A DNA stretch of 64,000 nt from Schistocephalus solidus. Its lineage: Eukaryota > Platyhelminthes > Cestoda > Diphyllobothriidea > Diphyllobothriidae. Below are positions 21,796 through 35,048 of the stretch, piece after piece; positions within the stretch are counted from its first letter, which is position 1; each line of letters begins with the position of its first letter. The translations under genes and the position numbers were made by a program. A model generated the notes under the pieces. The model did not search any database, was not told the origin of the DNA, and was given only the letters and a program-made list of their open reading frames with translations. The DNA is taken from assembly GCA_017591395.1 (NCBI GenBank), contig WEDG01007264.1:62001-126000 (forward strand), written 5' to 3'.

Positions 21796-24349
21796 TCCGT
21801 GCAGTTTGGCACAAACACGCATGAATCGCGGGCAGTTTATGTTCTCTTGATCGGTGTAGGTTATCATATAAAGTATCCTTACCACTTCTCTACACTGATA
21901 AGCACGAGACAAGGTCCCAGCTTAATCCACTAGATCTGCTGACTTCGGATCGCAAAATTCTTCAACTTCTCATACTCTCCTCAGTATCTATGAAATCTTT
22001 GTTTAATTTCATGTCAACCACTATTCCTACTAGAATCAAAGAGTTTAAACTCACAAATGTTCGGAACGTTTTAGATAGTTACGTGCAATCAAGGGGTAGA
22101 GTTTAAAAGGACATTATTTTCAGTCCGATAAATATAATTCAGCTGGGTTTTCACAGGTTCAGCTATATAGCTTTATGGCAGGATCGCCCCTCGGGCTGCA
22201 CCCGAAACGCGGCCACACCCGAGTACTGCCTGAGCGCACGGTCGTGCACGCACTTTTGTTTACTGTACCAAATCGCGTCGTCGACGCTCTTGAGCCACCA
22301 CCGTCATCTCACGTGCCGCGCCGATTGGCGGTGTGTTTTTGCACCTGCTGCCACACAGTAATTTAAGTGCCCAAAATTCAGCTCCCCGAACCAACTATTC
22401 ACTGGCTGGTGAGGTGGCCAATAAACTTCTCATTTTGGTCTGGACATGTCGTGCTGTAGCGTCGGACCGATTCAGGGATAGTAAGAGCACTGAATGACTG
22501 CAACTAACATATGATTTCCGCTACTTCACTGTCGAGAAGAGTCCTTGTGGTACAGCTTCTACAGAGTCCATTATTCGAGACACAGTCGAGAACAGACGTT
22601 CAGATGGTACAAATCAAAGGGCTGGGTGATAAATGCATATATATGAGGGATTAACAGAAACGATGTAATGGATAAAGCAGCGGAGGAACTGGGGTACATG
22701 AATATAAGGATTTATAACAGAAAAGAGATTCCGGGATCGCTTATCGAATCAAAAGTAGTGAGTGTAGTTCCATATCGCGCTCCCTGCCGATCTGGTCTCA
22801 CCTACAAAAACGTAAATCTTCGTTTCGAACAAAAATGTCTGATCAGGTCTGTTGGGGTTTTAAAATGCGCATTCTGCCAAAAGAGCCCATCTTCAAGTCG
22901 ATGAACGCCTATTTACCAGAGAAGCATAAGCTGAAACACCAAGTATCACTAGGTACGGAGGAGCGGTTTGAGGGGGTTCAGATATCGGGGTGATTATCGT
23001 CTAATCCAGTTGCTTGGCAATGGGAATGGAGAGGTGGACGGGTATGAACATGTATGCATATGAGGTATGTCTACATTTATTTGCTGAAGCGCGACGTTGC
23101 AAGATATGAGAACGAACATGCTGGGCTCCGCCGTATGCGGCATACATATTCTTTTAGCTCGGTTGGCGAAGCAGCGGACAAGATTCATTTGTCCATTTGT
23201 GGCACAAAATGGTAGAAGTTTGTGTATTGCCCTATTCATATTTTATTATGAAATAAACTTTTGAGAATTGGCCCATCAGATATTATTCAAGGTACGATGT
23301 ACAGAAAAGGAGAGGCACCCTCCGTTCTCTTTTCCCAAAATGCAGTCAATTCAGGGGGTTGTCAAATAAAGTTGTTCATCTGCTATTTAAAAAGGTAATG
23401 CAGAGAACATAGGAACAAAGATACTGTACACCTGTAAATTAGTAGTTTTATCTTTTTTGTCCATGCAGACACAAGTTAGTAGGGGCCCAAAGGGTGAATT
23501 TTCGTTAGGCCATCCGATCAGAATTGAACATTTAGTCTTTTGTAAAAGAGCAATTCTTTTACGTATCTGACAGTTAGGCCCATTGCGAAATCTCGACTAT
23601 CAATCTCGTCAACAAAAAAAAAAACATCTTGATTCCGGGAGGGGGCTATAAGTGAACAAAGAGGCGACATCTTAGGACATTTTTTCTCATTGAGATTGAT
23701 ATTTCTAACGAAATCAATGAATTCAACCATATCCCTTAGAATGCGTGAGGAGTGTTCACGTTGAATTTGGTTAATATTTTTTGCATCCACTTTGCAAATG
23801 CGTGATATGGCGAATTGAACTCTTTAGTCAAGCATATAGCCTCATTGGGAATGTGTTTTTGGGCTAAAAATATTTGGGCCTCTGTTCACCATGAACCTTA
23901 CACTTTCGGTTTCCGAAGACATTTTTTGTTGCGGAATTATACGCTTTCACTTTAGTCCATTCTTTCTCTCTCTTTCTTTCATCAACCGGGATTGATTTGA
24001 TTTTCGAGACATAAAATTTTTTATTCATTAGAAGAAGACCAGAACATTTGGCCAGTTTTGTGATAAGTATTTTCTTGTTTTAAAGACTGAGGTATCATGA
24101 ATTGAGGTTAATTTTTGCATTCCAAGTGTGCGTATAAGTGAAGTAGAAGGTTGTACGTTCCCCAATAAGATGTCGAAAGCTCATACGAATAAAGCCATGA
24201 TTCCAGGGAGCGAACAAACTTCTTCTTTTTAACTGAGGCATCATGCTTTGCTGACACCATTGGAAATCGTTACTTGTGAGTGATCTCAATATCAAATACT
24301 TAATTTTAGCGGAGCACTAAATACAAAATGGTCAGAACGTGATGCAAGA

Positions 24350-24665
24350 AATGATAAGTGAATATTTAACGGGACAACTATTGGCTACACATGAGACAAA
24401 GAGTGTGACGGAACCGTTGGAAGCAATCCGCTAGAACTTCTTACCCCATCAGCCGTATTCTCCAGACTATAATATGTTTCGGTCGATATAAAATGGCTCT
24501 GCTAAGCAGCGCTTCAGTTCATATGAAGAAGTCAGAAATTGGCTTAATCAATTGACTGCTTCGAAAGATCATCAGATTTTCTACCGAAGATTACGTAGTT
24601 ACTCTCAAAAGGCAAGCATGTTATGGCTGCCAACGGACAATAATTTATATGCTTTGAATACCTGA
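24350..24665 (+). mobile_element. Mariner-like transposase C-terminal remnant
   Basis: One frame reads NFLPHQPYSPDYNMFRSI followed after a stop by SAKQRFSSYEEVRNWLNQ and LTASKDHQIFYRRLR. These match the conserved mariner tail (HPPYSPDLAPSDYHLF...RF.S.EEV..WL...ASK...F...). About five residues of the PYSPD block are deleted. No N-terminal catalytic part or terminal inverted repeats could be identified. Confidence 0.7.
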
Positions 24666-24669
24666 TTTT

Positions 24670-26030
24670 ACAAATTATTTTATAACATTGACATCGGTTA
24701 GTTCCTACTCTGAAACGCCAGAACTATTAAAGAATTTTAAGGCAAACGGTTCCTTTGGCAAAGCCCTAAAGCCGGTTTATGTTTTAAAAGCAGATACATC
24801 CGGCAAACCTACGTTTTCAATCATTCATCAAGAGATCGGTACTGATCAGGACATACAATTTAATTCGTACAAGCTACAGTAGCTCGCAAAGACACGGCGA
24901 GCTTCTAGGTGTCCATATCAGTCGAGCGCCCGTTCACAACACAATGTACTGCACACGGTGTTATCCACGAGTCCACATACAGTAGGTGTACCGTCACATG
25001 AAATGCTCTCTGAAATTCTAAAATGTACTTTTGACATAAAATTATTGCTAAGGTGGGGTTGTCGTATCGCGCAGTGTGATCCGAAGGCATTTGAGTTATG
25101 CCCACTTTAGAGCGAGTTCTTTTCCGGTTGCCTGCAACAATTTCAGTCCGTACAGAAACAACTAAGTAGTATACATTTTTTCCAATGGATTTTCAATGCT
25201 CTTATCAATTCAAGTATATTGTTATAGAAAACGCGCAGAAAACGGTCATTATTGTATTCTTTTGGTAGAAAATTACGTCTTCGTCAAATATTGTAAACAA
25301 AATGTTGAAAACATTTAAGGTTTTTGTTTTAAAACATTTATAATTAAGAGATTTAAAAAATCGATAAATGTCCATTCGTAAATTCTCGCATCTGTCCAGT
25401 TCTTAATCCTGCTTTTAAAGTATAGAACATGGTCCAAATAAACTGGAAACTTATATAAGCATGCATGACATCTAAATAACGTAGACGAATTTATGATTAT
25501 CCTTTAAAGTAAAATGTATGGCTGTTAATTTGGTAAACCCGAACGAAAGTTTAACAGTAGGGGTAGTTAAACAATTTTTTGGGTAAAAAAAGGTTTTTTC
25601 TTTCAAACCCAAAACTGCCCCTTCAGATAGTATGATTTTTGAGCAAAACGTATGCAGCCACCAAGTGAGTACAGAAAAGAATATTCGTGCAGGTTTTCTA
25701 TTCACCATATTTGAATTAGAAAGGGCATGAAAAAGCAATTGGAAAATATGCATACTGAGGTAACGTGATACACCATATTGAGAGCACAGGCGCTAGCTAA
25801 AAGACCAAACACATGTGTTTAACCGATATTCAGCCTCTGCATTACACAGGTGTGAGGGGTACGGCTCATCAGTGGGTCCCACAGCGTTCCCTGTGTGCTT
25901 TCTGGTGGATACTCCAGTTTTTAAATGAACGCTTTTTTATTTTCTCAGAGATTAATGCTACTTTAACGGGCTCAAAAACGTACGTTTGCACCAAGTTGAC
26001 TACTTGAACGTTTACATGAATGCATCGCTT
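24670..26030. other. AT-rich sequence without recognised features
   Basis: No recognisable coding similarity, exon or RNA gene. Confidence 0.4.
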
Positions 26031-26215
26031 AGTTGGAGTAAATCAGTCTGAATTAAATTTTATCGACGCAGACCAAAATTGTACACGAATCTTTAGGTCA
26101 AGATCCATCAAGCACACCGGGATAATCGCGTTATATTGATTTGGCTCAAATACTCATATCAACCTTCCATCTGTCCCTATCAAGCTTAGTTCCGACTTAT
26201 TTAACTCTAAGTTAG
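26030..26215 (+). repeat. Diverged dispersed repeat, partner of 19,826-20,010
   Basis: Shares ordered blocks with the copy at 19.8 kb, beginning GGAGTAAATCAGTCTGAATTAA. It is slightly longer because of a short insertion (TTTTATCGAC) after the first block. Confidence 0.4.
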
Positions 26216-27107
26216 TGTTTTTTTCTGCGAAAGTTAAAAGCAGCAAAACGCATACTACTTTAGTAGTCGTTTTTTACAGAGTGCTGTTGTTGTGGGTAGC
26301 TGGAAAGGTGCTCTTTCAAAACTGGTTTATTGGCGTGTTGAAATTGTATTGGAAAGGTGCCGCACGATGATTTAGATGACAATCCAACTTGAGTAATGTT
26401 TTCGAATCGAAAATACATTTTAGATGTTTTTAGCTTTCAGGAGATTGCACATCTACAGTACGTCATAGTCGAACAGTGAAAAGGGAAAAATAAACAATAA
26501 AGACGGATAGTGCAGACAAGATTGGGTTATTTTTAGTCCTGTCTAAAAAACGGAAGCAATCACGGGCTAGGTCTGTCATGAGAGTAATAGAAGAAGAAGG
26601 TGTCAGTGGTTTATGTTTGTGTTGTTGCTGAAACGCAACGCAGTAGGTTACGGATAAGAGCATGTGGCGAAATGTTTGTGCCAGGTTAACTGGAAGGCTT
26701 TAATGAACGCCTACTGCGAGCATAAATTTGGGCTGGAGACTGCCTCTGCTTTTGTAACCATCCTTTGATGGATGAATTTCAAGTCTAAACAGTGCGACGT
26801 AAACGATTAAACATCACTGGTTTACGTATGCCTTTTAATAACTTAAAACATAGGTTTGCCGATTTGACTTTTTAAGTTTAACATAAGAATATTCGCAGAA
26901 AGTAAACCGTCCAAAGATCGCTCGGTGTTAAAGGAACTCGAAAGATTCCTGAAGTTCAACACTAGACTTGCAGAGGCAAATGAGGCGATCAACTTCTTAT
27001 CGGGATAAATGGATCAGGGTGAATATCCGAGATATTACTGGAAGACCTTACGAAGAGAGCATATCGCCGTTTCCTCGGTCACTTAAGAGGACACGAAAAA
27101 AGTCACC

Positions 27108-27128
27108 GAGAGAGAGAGAGAGAGAGAG
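27108..27128. repeat. (GA)n microsatellite
   Basis: Short uninterrupted GA run of about 21 bp within the 5' part of the Penelope-like element. Confidence 0.9.
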
Positions 27129-27627
27129 TTAACGCTGGAATTGAGGAACTTCAGCGGAACCTTTGTCAGAGAGCTGCAATACTCGCCCGCCTTGACAATT
27201 TTGAGTGACTGATATTTAAAGACTAGTTGCAAACTGTCATAAGTAAAATAATGAGGCCAGGAGGACTGAACTAATAAAAATTATCCAACCAGTGAAAGCG
27301 CAGTTCTCCCTTCTGAACAATGCGGAGCGGTACGTCAGTAACTATTCTTCAGTACGCTTTGAAAATACTCTCTTAGAGGTACTATCTCTAGGCTCTAAGT
27401 TTTGAGTCGCATGGCAGACGCCGAAGCAGTGAGAGTTAGGAATCCAGTTTGAGAGCCTCTTCAATCAGGCTGTCAATCTTTAACTTACTGAGCCCAAAGA
27501 AGTTGATTATCTTAAGCCGACTCTGGATAACTGTTGCAAACGGTATTTAAGGAGAGCCCCAAGAAAGAAATTTCCTTTAACAAGGGCTTATCCCGATAGT
27601 CTAAGGGAGCTTCGCAAAAACGAAAAT

Positions 27628-27948
27628 GTGATAATAACCAGGCTGGATAAGGGTTCAGGAATACTTCTGATGGACATAGCAAATTATGTGGCGAAGCTAC
27701 AAGTAATCTTATCGGATCGTACAAAGTGCTCGAAAGCCAAGGAGAGCAAGGATCGGACCGAGACTGTTGAGGGTCAAGTGACGAGAGTTCTCAAAAACCT
27801 CTATAAAGAAGGTCTTTTGTTGGGCAAAGAACTAAAAAGACTGAAACCTGTAGGCATGACGATACCCAGGATGTATGGATGGAGGATGCTCTCGTTAGAT
27901 GTTATATTATCGTTTACCAACGTATATGTGAAAGGAAAAATAGCCTAG
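27628..27948 (+). pseudogene. Penelope-like RT, N-terminal ORF
   Basis: 106-residue ORF with the Penelope block DKGSGILLMDIANYVAKLQ and, at its end, PRMYG joined directly to LSLDVILSFTNVYV, with the intervening fingers residues missing. The Asp in SLDV corresponds to the first catalytic aspartate. Confidence 0.75.
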
Positions 27949-28578
27949 CTCTGTAATGCTATTTTAGACATGAACGATCAGGTAGCTATGCCCGGGAAAA
28001 TTCTTAAATAACTTATGACGCAATGCGCGCAAAATGTCCAGTTCCTCAGCAGTGACCAGCTTTACAGGCAGATAGACGGTACAGCAATGGGCTCAACGCT
28101 TGGAACGTTTCCATTTTTATGGGCAAGATCGAGGAAACGAGTCTGAAGAATACCATCAGTGAATTTTTGAATTTAACGGTCGGTACGTGGGTGACATATT
28201 CTGCCTACAGATCATAACATTGACACCGATGCCATGGTCCGGAATTTTACTAGTGTACATCTCTCACTCAAAGTTTTTTCAGATTCTGAGGTGGATAACG
28301 AAATCGTGTTGCTATATGTCCTGCTACACAGGCAAGAGGATGGATCTATCCAACATAAGTTATTCACCGTTTTGTTCCTCTGAATACAAAAGCGAAATTT
28401 AATTCAGGGACTAGCAGTAAGAGAACGACGCATATATTCCCCTGAAACGGTTGAAGTTAAGCTTCAGCAGCTGCAGGACACACTTCGAGGAAACGGATAC
28501 CCAGAAAAAAGCATCCTCCGAAGTATTGGGGAGCGCACCGCAAAGCCTATTACCTTAACGGCGGAAAAGAAACACCTG

Positions 28579-28875
28579 TTGATAAGACTGCACTTCCTAG
28601 GGGAAGCAACAAGCAAATTGGTAAGACGACGCCTAAAAGCAGCCATCACGAGCGCGTTCACCACGACGAACCTACATGTATTCGTTACGAACTCTCCCCT
28701 CATTCGCGTAAGAGGTAAACGCCGACTCCCGTTGGTGGTCACATCAATGTGTATTTACTCATTTACTTGCTCCTATGAATCAGCATACATTGGCCGTACA
28801 ACGGGATGCTTGGTAAGAAGATATGTAAAAACATACCTGCATGACTGGGCAAAGGTGAAACTAAATCAATCTTGA
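28579..28875 (+). pseudogene. Penelope-like GIY-YIG endonuclease ORF
   Basis: 98-residue ORF. LHFLGEATSKLVRRRLKAAI precedes the nuclease, whose CIYSFTC...AYIGRTTGCLVRRY corresponds to the GIY and YIG strands and the following conserved Arg. GIY itself has become CIY. The rest of the domain continues in the next frame (28,872-29,060). Confidence 0.75.
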
Positions 28876-29269
28876 GTTCTATTCTCGCCCAGTTAGTTGA
28901 TACTGATCGGCGCGTTGGCTCCAACGAAGCTTTCCTGGTTGTCTACCGGACATCAGCCAACTTCTCTAAAGTGCTATGCCAATGTGTGCTTGCAACAGCC
29001 GAGTCCGTGACCATATGGCTGACAAACCCAGCACTCTGCTGCCATAAGACGTTCGTATAGGTGCTCTCTCTTCCGGCGCTCACAACCACTTCAGGTGGTG
29101 TCTACACGACGCCCCGCTCCCTGACGACAGTTGTATATTCAACGTATTTGACAGCCGCGTTAAATCGCCATGCTCAATTCCACCTCCCGCCCTTCCCATA
29201 GTTCCAATGACCTTCACAAGCCAACCTCGTCATGCAGGCAGAATGTAAAAGATAAATAATAACGAGTAG

Positions 29270-29510
29270 ATGTTTCTTAGAACATCACTAAGCAGTGAGA
29301 AGAAATCATCAGAGGGCATGACAGTTCCGACTCCCCACGCGCCGTGTGTCTACATGAAATCGCTCCGAATCTGTCTGTAATCAAGTGGAAAATGTTTAAG
29401 CGTGTCCATTCAGCGTTTCTATTGCGAGACCTAAGACGCTTCACAAATTTTATTGCGCTCACTTGAACCATTTCCAGCAAAATACAATCTTCTTTGTTTC
29501 ATCCAAAGCC
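29270..29510 (-). mobile_element. CR1-like reverse transcriptase fragment (post-thumb)
   Basis: Minus-strand reading LEMVQVSAIKFVKRLRSRN followed by RLNIFHLITDRFGAIS corresponds to the LEKVQRRATKLVRG...RLKIFPLSYRQYRGD block near the C terminus of CR1-like RTs, as in the copy at 40.2 kb. About 70 residues are preserved. Confidence 0.6.
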
Positions 29511-30059
29511 ACGCCTGAACTAAATATTTCAGCTGTGAATGAGAAGGGGTCCCATATACTTTTCCAAAGCATTCCTTATCTATATATATGAAAGTCTATT
29601 TATGGCAAAGAAAACAGTAGTCGCATTTTTGGCCACCTGTACACATTGACGGGTGAGCTTCAAAGATGACGAACTGGTAATTCCTAGGTTCTTTTGTTCG
29701 GTTACATTTTACAGACACCTTTCTTCCATAAATTATTTTGGCAAATTGCCTGCTGTGCCTGCCTTCTTCGGTCGGAGTCACAGTATGACACATTGGGGCC
29801 ATAGTTATTAAACGATTTGAATTATTACTATCATTCTTCAGTGAATAGCACTACAAAAATATGTATAAAGTCTAGGAAGGAAAATATGCTAAACACATCG
29901 GGTTCCCCCGGTGAACATTCAAATCTACCACATTGAAGACAAATCAATTTTTTAAGATTTTATACTGGTGAAGTAGATTCAAGTCTCTCTGCATGAATAA
30001 CCAGGAAGATTCCATAACCAGACCACGCACATAAGATCCCGATATCCAATTTTGATATT

Positions 30060-32400
30060 TAAATAATTACCGGAGATTTAACTTTTTCTGAAATTGACTG
30101 GTTTTGAAACTTCTGTCTACCCAGATTTCAGCCTTTCCTAGATACCATGAATATTTCTAACTGGTATCAGCTGGTCCGCACACCAACGAGGGACAAGAAT
30201 ATTTCCGACCTCATTTTCACTAACGAAATTGCACACTATTCGTTGGTTTTAAGGAGGGCATCTTCCAAAGTGACCATACATTGATTCCCTGTTGCCTTCC
30301 ACATGTCTCTTCGAAAAAGGATAGCGCCGTTCGTACCTATCATGCTTTCAACCTCGCAGACATTAGCTTGATTAATAACATTTTGTCTCATTTGACTGGC
30401 AGAATCTCTCCTCCAGGAACTACGTAGCAAGACTTTGTAACTTCCTGTCAGTCGTTTACAACAACCTCCTGGAATTGGTGCTAAGGAAATTGCTAAGTTG
30501 TACTTATCACAATCCACCGTTCCTTAATTTCTTTTGCAATGACTAAAGAAACTGAGAAGTCAGTGGAATGAGCAATCTAAAAGTTCATAATCTTTGTATC
30601 TAAAGGTAACAGAGATTTTCGAATAAAACTCTAAGATTCGTCTTGCACGAGAGACAAAGAGAGAATCTTGCACACTCAGTAAGTTAAACTCTGCAAAAGC
30701 TGTTGCTCAACTATCCGTGGGCGGTCCTCCTCTATAGGAAGTTATGAAATTCCTCCATTACTAAATGAAGATAAAAAACGTTTTTTTCAGAGACTATGAC
30801 AAGGCTGACTGGTTTAGTGCTTTCTTTGGAAAACATCCTACGACAGAAGTTGAACTGCTTCCGTCGTTTCAGCCATACTAATTCAATGTTATTAGAAACA
30901 TTGATTTCTCCTGAGAACTTATTCGTAAGCAAATAATTCTTCTTAAAACGCTCGCAATCTTCGATAACCGACGGTATTCCAAACTCATTTATCAATAAAG
31001 TACCCAGTTTTCCCCGATTGCTTAGCCATATAGTCTCAATTTACCTTTTAAACTGATTATTCACTGACTCATGAAAGATAGCTACTTTTCTTAATGTCTT
31101 AAAGTCGAAGTCTCGTTAGAGGCGTTCACAAACCCCAGCTCTAGCAAACCTTCTTAAAAAAGTATTTTTAATCAAATTCTTGAAGTTTGTCTAGAAAATT
31201 AGCTCCTAAGCGACTCGCAATATTGGCTGCTCCCTGAAAGATTATGCGAAAGGTGTCAGTAAGCTTTTCGTATCCTCGTCACTTTCCTTCGTAACGCTCA
31301 GTAACTAGTGGCTGTGTTCTACTTTCATCTCAAAAAAGCCTTTAACTAGGAACCGCACAGACGTATTCTAGTGAAACTGGAAGCCTTCGGCATCTGACAT
31401 CATATCCTTATCTTTATTGGATTCCACTTGACCAACCGCAGGCAGAAGTTATTGGTATTGAAAAACCTCATCCTTTCACGAACGGCGTTTATCGAGGCAT
31501 GGTTTTAGGTCCCTTGCTTTTCATTCTGCACATTAATGAACTTTACACAGTACTGACTTTTTAACAAATTCTGCTTATGCTGATGATCTTAAGTGCATTA
31601 AATCATTTTTTACGGACGAGGACAATATTTGCGTTGATAAAATCAACACTGACCTACTTATGTTCTCATGCTGGAGCTCCAGTTAGTAGATTTAATTACT
31701 TCCATCCAAGTGCAGTTTCATTTTTTGCCCATAGAAGGGTCAAACGTTAGAGACTAAGGTTAAGTTTACACGAATGAGCTAGCATGCAGATCGAATTTCT
31801 GCGAAAGCTTCTCAGATGTATGGTTTTATATCTTAAACTTTATTACTTCCGCATGTATTTCCAGCATATCCTAGAATACTGCTATCCCCACTGTGGTCTA
31901 ATGAACGCCTCTGACCGCAGTAAGATTGAAAACGTGCAGAGGCTTTAGGTGAAAACTAATTTCTCTTTCTGGATCCAATATCTCTAATATGGACAGATGT
32001 CAGTTAGTGAACATTTAATTTCTCGCGCTCAAAACACTGGAAACCGGATTCATTTTCCTATATCGCGTTAAATCTAGCCCAAATCTCTCACAAATTAACG
32101 CTATCAATCCGGTAGATAGACCTTATGCCAAGCGTAATTCCTCCATTATCATTTCGCCACCCCTTAACTCAACATCTGACCATTTTCGCTATTGTGCCTC
32201 CAAATATGCTTTCTGTTCTCCAACTTGGACAATTTGAACTCCGTTACCACTTTCCTTGGATTGTTTGTGACTACCGTTAAAAATGCTCGTAGGTACTCGC
32301 TTCCTGTTCACCCGGAAGTTTCTCATGCTGAAATTCCTCATAAAACGGCATTAAATTGGAATTTGTTTATCATCTGACAACTGACAACCACTTATTTACC
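30060..32400 (+). mobile_element. CR1-like LINE, degraded (endonuclease end to RT C terminus)
   Basis: ITGDLTFSEIDWF (endonuclease GDLNFPDIDW block) is followed by NWYQLVRTPTRDKN, ISDLIFTNEIAHYSLV and FQSDHTLIPCCLPHV, the SDH being the endonuclease terminal motif. After many stops, RT motifs appear: VPCFSFCTLMNELY-like residues with a recognisable GLVPLLFILHINEL block near 31,510, and CADDLKC-like sequence near 31,575. Near 31,870 comes ILEYCYPHCGLMNASDRSKIENVQRL. It extends to EVSHAEIPHKTALNW near 32,350. No ORF is intact. Confidence 0.6.
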
Positions 32401-32599
32401 TAAAAGTTTACAACTTTACGACGATCTGAAGTTATCCAGGACCTATGTAATCTCAAAACGACTGAGTCATTTCTGCATATTTTTCATACCATTTACAGTT
32501 TATTTAAAGCGTTTTTAAACAAGTAGGCGCATTTTTTGCTCATATTGCTGTGAATACTCACCATACTCCAAACCCAGTTCGAATTTTTCGTTATACGCC

Positions 32600-34440
32600 C
32601 AAAAGAGAACATACGCATACGCAGTGTTGTTAACATTCATGGACTCAAAGCAATTGTTTGCCAGCACCATTACCAGTCATGGAACTACCTTTAAAGGAAA
32701 GCCTGTTGAGCTTGCTTCGGCATCCACGACTGGCCCTCGATCAGTTTATACTTACAACCAAGGACCAGAAAAGTGCGCCAAAAGCGTAATGGCAGCCAAA
32801 TCCGTCGACTAAGAGGACGAATCTTTTACTGGATGTTCTTTTGATTTTTCCGAGAGTTCAAAAACTGGTAAATGAGCTTGGAGACTGAAGGAAGCTCTTG
32901 CAAGATGAAAATCGGTTAGCAATACTACAGTTAAAAAGGTTGTGACCAAAGCACCAAAAACTACAATTTGTAACAACTCTCAATCTTTGGATGCGAATAC
33001 CTGTAACGACCAGATAACAGGAACACAGACTCTGAATCCCAAGGAAGTTGACCAAAGTGGACCAAAAAGCACTTTCTCCCATCTTGGGTGCTCTAACAAC
33101 TCCATGGTTGCATCCCAAGAAACAAACGCGTGGCAGTCTGTAATGGGGAAATGCCGCAACACCACCAAATTAGATGACTGTAATATCAGGACAACTTCAG
33201 TAATGTTTCTTCCAAATTCAGTTCCGACTTCAGACTCAAATTCTGCTGGCTATCCCAGCAGGTCTAAAAAGCCCTTAGTTGAGAGCAAAAAAAACAATTA
33301 GTGCCAATATAGAATTGGGAAAATCTATAACCCGATTATAAAGTTAAAAACAACCCTTTTGAATTCCTCTGGTCATTCAGAGGAATTAAAGGACGCACTA
33401 GACCAAGAGAACTGCATAGTTATCCAGGGCTTACCTGAATCAAATGCTCACACTTCAAAGGATATCTGCTGATCTTGCTAGGTTTAAGCAACCGATGTAT
33501 GATATACTTAATTCTGGGAGAAGATAACCGTTCGCGCAGCCTTCAGGCTTGAAAAAAGGACATTGAATAGTCAAAAACTGAGACTACGGCCTTTCAAAAT
33601 TGTCTTGAGCAACACGAAAGAGGCTAAGCTACTTCTTTCGAATAAAACCAACCTTCGAAACTTACATAAACAGGTTTTTTTTCAGTCGGACCACTCTTCA
33701 GCAAATTAGTGACAGAAATGAAGAGGACACTTGCAACTGGAGAGAACAATCAGGTTATTTTCAGGGGACGCGTGATACATCGCTCTGGACCCAGCCAATG
33801 CTCATGATGGCAGTGGCAAATTAGCATTGGCAAACTCGACACAAACGGAATTTGGCTCTGCCGAGTGTTGCATACTTACATTTCTGTATACCAACACCTA
33901 AAGTTTGTTTTCGAAGCTCAACGGACTGAGAATACAGGTAGCCGTTCTGTCTCCCATTATAATAGCAATCACTGAAAATGGCTGCCACAGAACATCAGCG
34001 ATTGTAAATTAACCTTATCCGGGTACTAGTTGTTCAGGAGAGACCGCACCCACCGCCAGGGTGGAGTAGTGTCGATGTAGGTTTAAAGCAATTTCACAGT
34101 GTGTGAAATGACAAAGAAGATAAGCAATGATATTGAGGCTATTTGGTTGAAAATAAAGACGCGGGATTCACAGTCCCTTGAAGTCATGACTCTCTACCGA
34201 CCACCGGGGACAGATACCGACGCTGATACATGTTTGTTGGAGAAAATAAAGGAGATTAGTAGTCGACCTGATGTTGTTCTCATGGGTGACTTCAATGCAC
34301 CCAGCATTCGAGTGAACGATCTGCAGGCACAGTGCTCAAAGTTTTCCCGTCGCACCATCGTCCTAAGCCAACGACTCCATCCCAACCGTGGAATAATCCT
34401 CAGTGATGGAATATTTGGATAGCCGCAGAATCGTTAAGTC
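32600..34440 (+). mobile_element. CR1-like LINE 5' half: ORF1 remnant plus partial endonuclease
   Basis: EELKDALDQENCIVIQGLPE (about 33,380-33,440) and FKIVLSNTKEAKLLLSNKTN then FFQSDHSSAN (33,590-33,710) match the ORF1 protein of flatworm CR1-like elements (IVIHGLPES..., KIVL...EAKLLL..., VFFQPDYSPAE). Ser/Thr-rich ORFs at 32,624-32,812 and 32,942-33,301 may be its N-terminal part. From 33,890 an endonuclease start is visible (LNGLRIQVAVLSPIIIAITE), continuing in the ORF at 34,099-34,422. No RT follows directly. Confidence 0.6.
34099..34422 (+). pseudogene. CR1-like endonuclease ORF
   Basis: Contains EAIWLKIKTRDSQSLEVMTL, YRPPGTDTDADT and VVLMGDFNAPSI, the GDFNAP catalytic Asp/Asn block of LINE endonucleases. 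The terminal SDH block is not reached, as the ORF ends after SDGIFG. Confidence 0.75.
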
Positions 34441-35048
34441 CAAGAAAATATTTCCCAAATTTAGAGACTGGACAATCCACTCAAGAGTTATTTTAAATCA
34501 ACGTGCCTTCTACACTAAGGTAGAGACTTAAACTTCGTAAACTCAAGGAGCTGAAATCCGAAAGAAATTTCAAACGATGCGCTAAGAGTTCAAAAACTGT
34601 TTGCGCTGTTTGAATGAGCCAAAGCGATGTCTGAAGATCCACCAGCAGGCTCACCGAAGAATATAAATTCGAACACAGTAATAAAGGCAGTAACACAGTG
34701 TATGATTCAACCCTCCATCACTAAAAGAAAGCAGGATGCAGACACAAGTTCACCCCCTGACAGACCATTCTGTTTGTAGTTCAGTGTATCCCCGGGGCTA
34801 ATGATGAAACCCCAAACAAAAGGGTAAAGCAGGATCTGTCAACATTCTAACAGTTATTGCATTTAGATTTTAGAATTTATATTTGGTTAGCACTGACAAG
34901 TCACGGTCTTAAAAAAACATTAGTAACCAAATAAAATTATGACAGTGTGCAGATAAAATGTACAAATATTTAATAATGTAGGCAGAACTTGTCCTGTTAG
35001 GTCAACAGTTAGCGATGTTTTGAAATTTATAGTGAACTAGAAAACAGT

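Larger units (their letters stand above)
18640..24340. other. Long anonymous AT-rich region with diverged repeats
   Basis: No ORF longer than about 110 residues and none resembling a known protein. Visible items are telomere-like GGTTAG tracts (20,429-20,490 and 21,755-21,795), a 19-bp shared word TAAGGATTACTTATATGGC at about 20,340 and 21,586, and a GC-rich patch at 22,165-22,440 of unknown origin. Confidence 0.4.
26925..29190 (+). mobile_element. Penelope-like element, larger copy with RT and GIY-YIG endonuclease remnants
   Basis: N-terminal RT landmark VIITRLDKGSGILLMDIANY (Penelope family RPDKGSGVVLM) lies at 27,630-27,690, with LKPVGMTIPRMYG further on. LSLDVILSFTNVY (motif A region, SFDVVSLFTNIP in relatives), QLYRQIDGTAMGSTLG (motif B) and RYVGDIF at 28,181-28,201 (YVDD region) follow. 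The endonuclease follows at about 28,560-29,060: CIYSFTCSYESAYIGRTTGCL, then SSILAQLVD and VVYRTSANFSKVL. A segment after PRMYG is deleted. The second residue of the catalytic pair context reads YVGD instead of YVDD. It is a relic interrupted by many stops. Confidence 0.8.

Noticed and set aside
22165..22440. GC-rich patch with a 63-residue ORF
   Set aside because: No similarity, no splice signals, and an ORF that is expected from base composition. It could be an LTR or SINE, but no second copy was found in the window.
29596..29802. Minus-strand ORF with Cys and His residues (MAPMCHTVTPTEEG)
   Set aside because: Cys spacing fits no known zinc-binding motif and it lies between retroelement relics; not annotated.
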